Assembly (NCBI RefSeq): GCF_000737695.1
Contig: NZ_JPRM01000001.1
Location: forward strand, 186,001-250,000
DNA from: Flavobacterium hydatis
GTDB taxonomy: Bacteria; Bacteroidota; Bacteroidia; Flavobacteriales; Flavobacteriaceae
Direction: 5' to 3'
DNA: 64,000 nt
Part shown: in pieces, positions 62,575-64,000 of the stretch
How positions within the stretch are numbered: position 1 is the first letter of the stretch
Layout of the letters: each line of letters opens with the position of its first letter
Notes under the pieces: model-generated
What the model saw: only the letters and a program-made list of their open reading frames with translations
Database searches by the model: none
What the model was told of the DNA's origin: nothing
Position numbers and translations under genes: made by a program

Positions 62575-63515
62575 TGAATATCACTGATAATTCAGAATCA
62601 ATTTTAAAAGAAATTGATAAAAAATACCACGCTATTAACCAAAAAACTGACGTACAATTAGAAGGTCTGCTTTGGTCTAAACCTATTACGTATTGGGACT
62701 ACATTCAAACTGACGCCCTCCTAAACCTTCAAATACAAAGAACTACTCTTCCTGACGAAATGGTATTTATTATGTACCATCAGGTAAACGAATTAATCTT
62801 TAAAATGATTCTTTGGGAGATTGAGCAAGTTTCAGAAGTAGAAAATATTCAGACTGATTTTTTCAGCGAGCGTCTTTCTAGAATTACACGTTATTTCGAC
62901 ATGCTAACCAACTCTTTCAGCATTATGGAAAATGGTATGGAAGTTGAGCAATATATGAAATTCAGAAATACATTAACTCCAGCAAGTGGTTTTCAGAGCG
63001 CGCAATACCGATTGGTTGAATTCTCATCAACAGATGTAATTAATTTAACAGATCGCAGATACAAAGACAAATTTGATGCAAATACCGACCTAGAAACTAG
63101 TTTTGAACATTTATACTGGCAAGCAGCCGGGAAGGATTATCAAACTGGTCAAAAATCATATTTACTTCAGGAATTTGAGAAAAAATACAAGTCTCAATTC
63201 CTAAACCAAATGAAAGAATACAAGACCAAAAATATTTGGCAAAAATTCAAACAACTTCCAGAAGAAGACCAAAAAAACCCAGCATTAGTTCAAGCTATGC
63301 GCCATTATGACCACACTGTAAATATTACATGGGTAATGCAACATTTAAACACTGCTAGAAAATACATTCTTGAAAGCGGAAAAGGAAATGGAGAAGCAAC
63401 AGGCGGAAGCGATTGGCAAAAATATATGCATCCAAAATACCAACGCAGGATATTTTTTCCAGAGTTATGGAGTGCAGAAGAATTAGCCAATTGGGGAAAT
63501 GAAAAAGAAGTATAA
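62574..63515 (+). CDS. kynA: Tryptophan 2,3-dioxygenase
   Basis: This 313-residue haem enzyme opens the indole ring of tryptophan to N-formylkynurenine, the first step of the kynurenine route. The N-terminal active-site region reads TYWDYIQTDALLNLQIQR and EMVFIMYHQVNELIFKMILW. The substrate-carboxylate Arg lies in FRNTLTPASGFQSAQYRLVE. The haem His lies in the VNITWVMQHLNTARKYI segment, and GEATGGSDWQKYMHPKYQRR marks the C-terminus. Length is usual for the family. With hmgA and hppD nearby it makes this a region for breakdown of aromatic amino acids. It is translationally coupled to the DUF3108 gene. Confidence 0.95.
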   Translation: MNITDNSESILKEIDKKYHAINQKTDVQLEGLLWSKPITYWDYIQTDALLNLQIQRTTLPDEMVFIMYHQVNELIFKMILWEIEQVSEVENIQTDFFSERLSRITRYFDMLTNSFSIMENGMEVEQYMKFRNTLTPASGFQSAQYRLVEFSSTDVINLTDRRYKDKFDANTDLETSFEHLYWQAAGKDYQTGQKSYLLQEFEKKYKSQFLNQMKEYKTKNIWQKFKQLPEEDQKNPALVQAMRHYDHTVNITWVMQHLNTARKYILESGKGNGEATGGSDWQKYMHPKYQRRIFFPELWSAEELANWGNEKEV

Positions 63516-63524
63516 TAAATAAAA

Positions 63525-64000
63525 GTGAAGAGTTTGAAACAAGTATCAGCAATTATAATAATGTTATTTTTAATAATATCATGTAATAAAACGACGGATA
63601 AAATTGAAACTAAAATTACCAAACCAAAAGCACAGAAAGTTGATTTTGGCTTTAATTATGCTGACTACAATGTAGTTAACGATACTATAGAGAAAGGTGA
63701 AACTTTTGGAACTATTATACAAGGACAAAACATTGGAAACAAACAAGTCTATAATATTGTAGAACAAATTAAGGATTCATTTAATGTAAGAACCATTAGA
63801 TACCATAAACCATACACCCTTCTTAGATCTAAAAACAAAACAAACGATTTACAAGTTTTTATATATCAGCCTGATGCATTAAGCTATTATGTAGTCGATT
63901 TACGCGATAGCATTGCAAAAGCACACAAAAAAGTAAAACCAGTTACTCTTAAACGAAAAATAATAGGAGGAGTTTTAAAAAGTTCTTTATCTGAAACTTT
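63525..64000 (+). CDS. Lipoprotein, probable N-terminal part of an M23 metallopeptidase, cut by window edge
   Basis: The frame is open from a GTG at 63525 to the right edge. The visible 158 residues are a lipoprotein signal (VKSLKQVSAIIIMLFLIISC, Cys20) and a LysM/OapA-like region (NYADYNVVNDTIEKGETFGT, IRYHKPYTLLRSKNK, DLQVFIYQPDALSYYVVDLR). This is the N-terminal layout of flavobacterial M23 peptidoglycan endopeptidases, whose catalytic HxH domain would follow outside the window. The GTG start is chosen because it yields a full lipoprotein signal. An ATG at 63561 would cut it. It starts 9 bases after the kynA stop. Confidence 0.75.
   Translation, partial: MKSLKQVSAIIIMLFLIISCNKTTDKIETKITKPKAQKVDFGFNYADYNVVNDTIEKGETFGTIIQGQNIGNKQVYNIVEQIKDSFNVRTIRYHKPYTLLRSKNKTNDLQVFIYQPDALSYYVVDLRDSIAKAHKKVKPVTLKRKIIGGVLKSSLSET

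Noticed and set aside
1..64000. CRISPR arrays, prophage, integrative elements or toxin-antitoxin modules
   Set aside because: I saw no regular short repeats with spacers, no integrase, transposase, capsid or Cas genes, and no paired small toxin-antitoxin genes.

Overview
The window reads as chromosomal DNA of a Flavobacterium-like member of the Bacteroidota. The evidence is AT-rich sequence, many promoters with the Bacteroidota -7 box TAnnTTTG, little Shine-Dalgarno signal, a type IX secretion protein (PorZ-like), an OmpA protein with thrombospondin type 3 repeats, a THC0290_0291-type protein, a complete Bat aerotolerance operon and a long IleRS2-type isoleucyl-tRNA synthetase. I see no tRNA, rRNA, CRISPR array, prophage or intact insertion sequence.

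Layout. 1-7 kb is accessory-like: a lipoprotein cut by the left edge, several small unknown genes, an operon of a beta-helix/repeat protein with a degenerate ABC-ATPase-like partner, a GNAT acetyltransferase, an XRE regulator, an unknown membrane protein and several intergenic repeats. 7-20 kb holds an aminopeptidase P, two alpha/beta hydrolases, a coupled trio (AddB-like nuclease, small membrane protein, ABC ATPase), OmpA, kbl and an AddA-like helicase-nuclease. 20-26 kb is the lspA/dksA-like/ileS cluster, interrupted by two opposite-strand Roadblock-like genes. 26-35 kb carries two exported proteins, recO, porZ and gdhA. 35-41 kb carries a cystathionine synthase/lyase, a DUF3298 lipoprotein, an AlbA_2 protein, an SDR and an aldo-keto reductase.

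41.5-51 kb is the operon moxR - DUF58 - unknown membrane protein - batA - batB - batC - batD - batE. 51-52 kb is a repeat field containing an exact-period 103-bp tandem repeat. 52-59 kb carries 5-formyl-THF cyclo-ligase, an AstE/AspA-like deacylase, a lipoprotein, uvrC, a small exported protein and a patatin-type outer-membrane phospholipase. 59-64 kb is aromatic amino acid catabolism (hmgA, hppD, kynA), a candidate small RNA, a DUF3108 protein and a partial M23-type lipoprotein cut by the right edge.

The signals most worth a second look are: the swapped GXHH signature in IleRS, the tandem Roadblock pair with no GTPase nearby, the pseudo-ABC/beta-helix operon, an orphan RNA with its own promoter and terminator, apparent leaderless starts for the XRE gene and uvrC, and at least six intergenic elements built as long imperfect inverted repeats. 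Several starts were moved downstream from the longest ORF because of signal peptides, promoters or terminators, and each case is noted. I do not see an obvious new defence or biosynthetic system.
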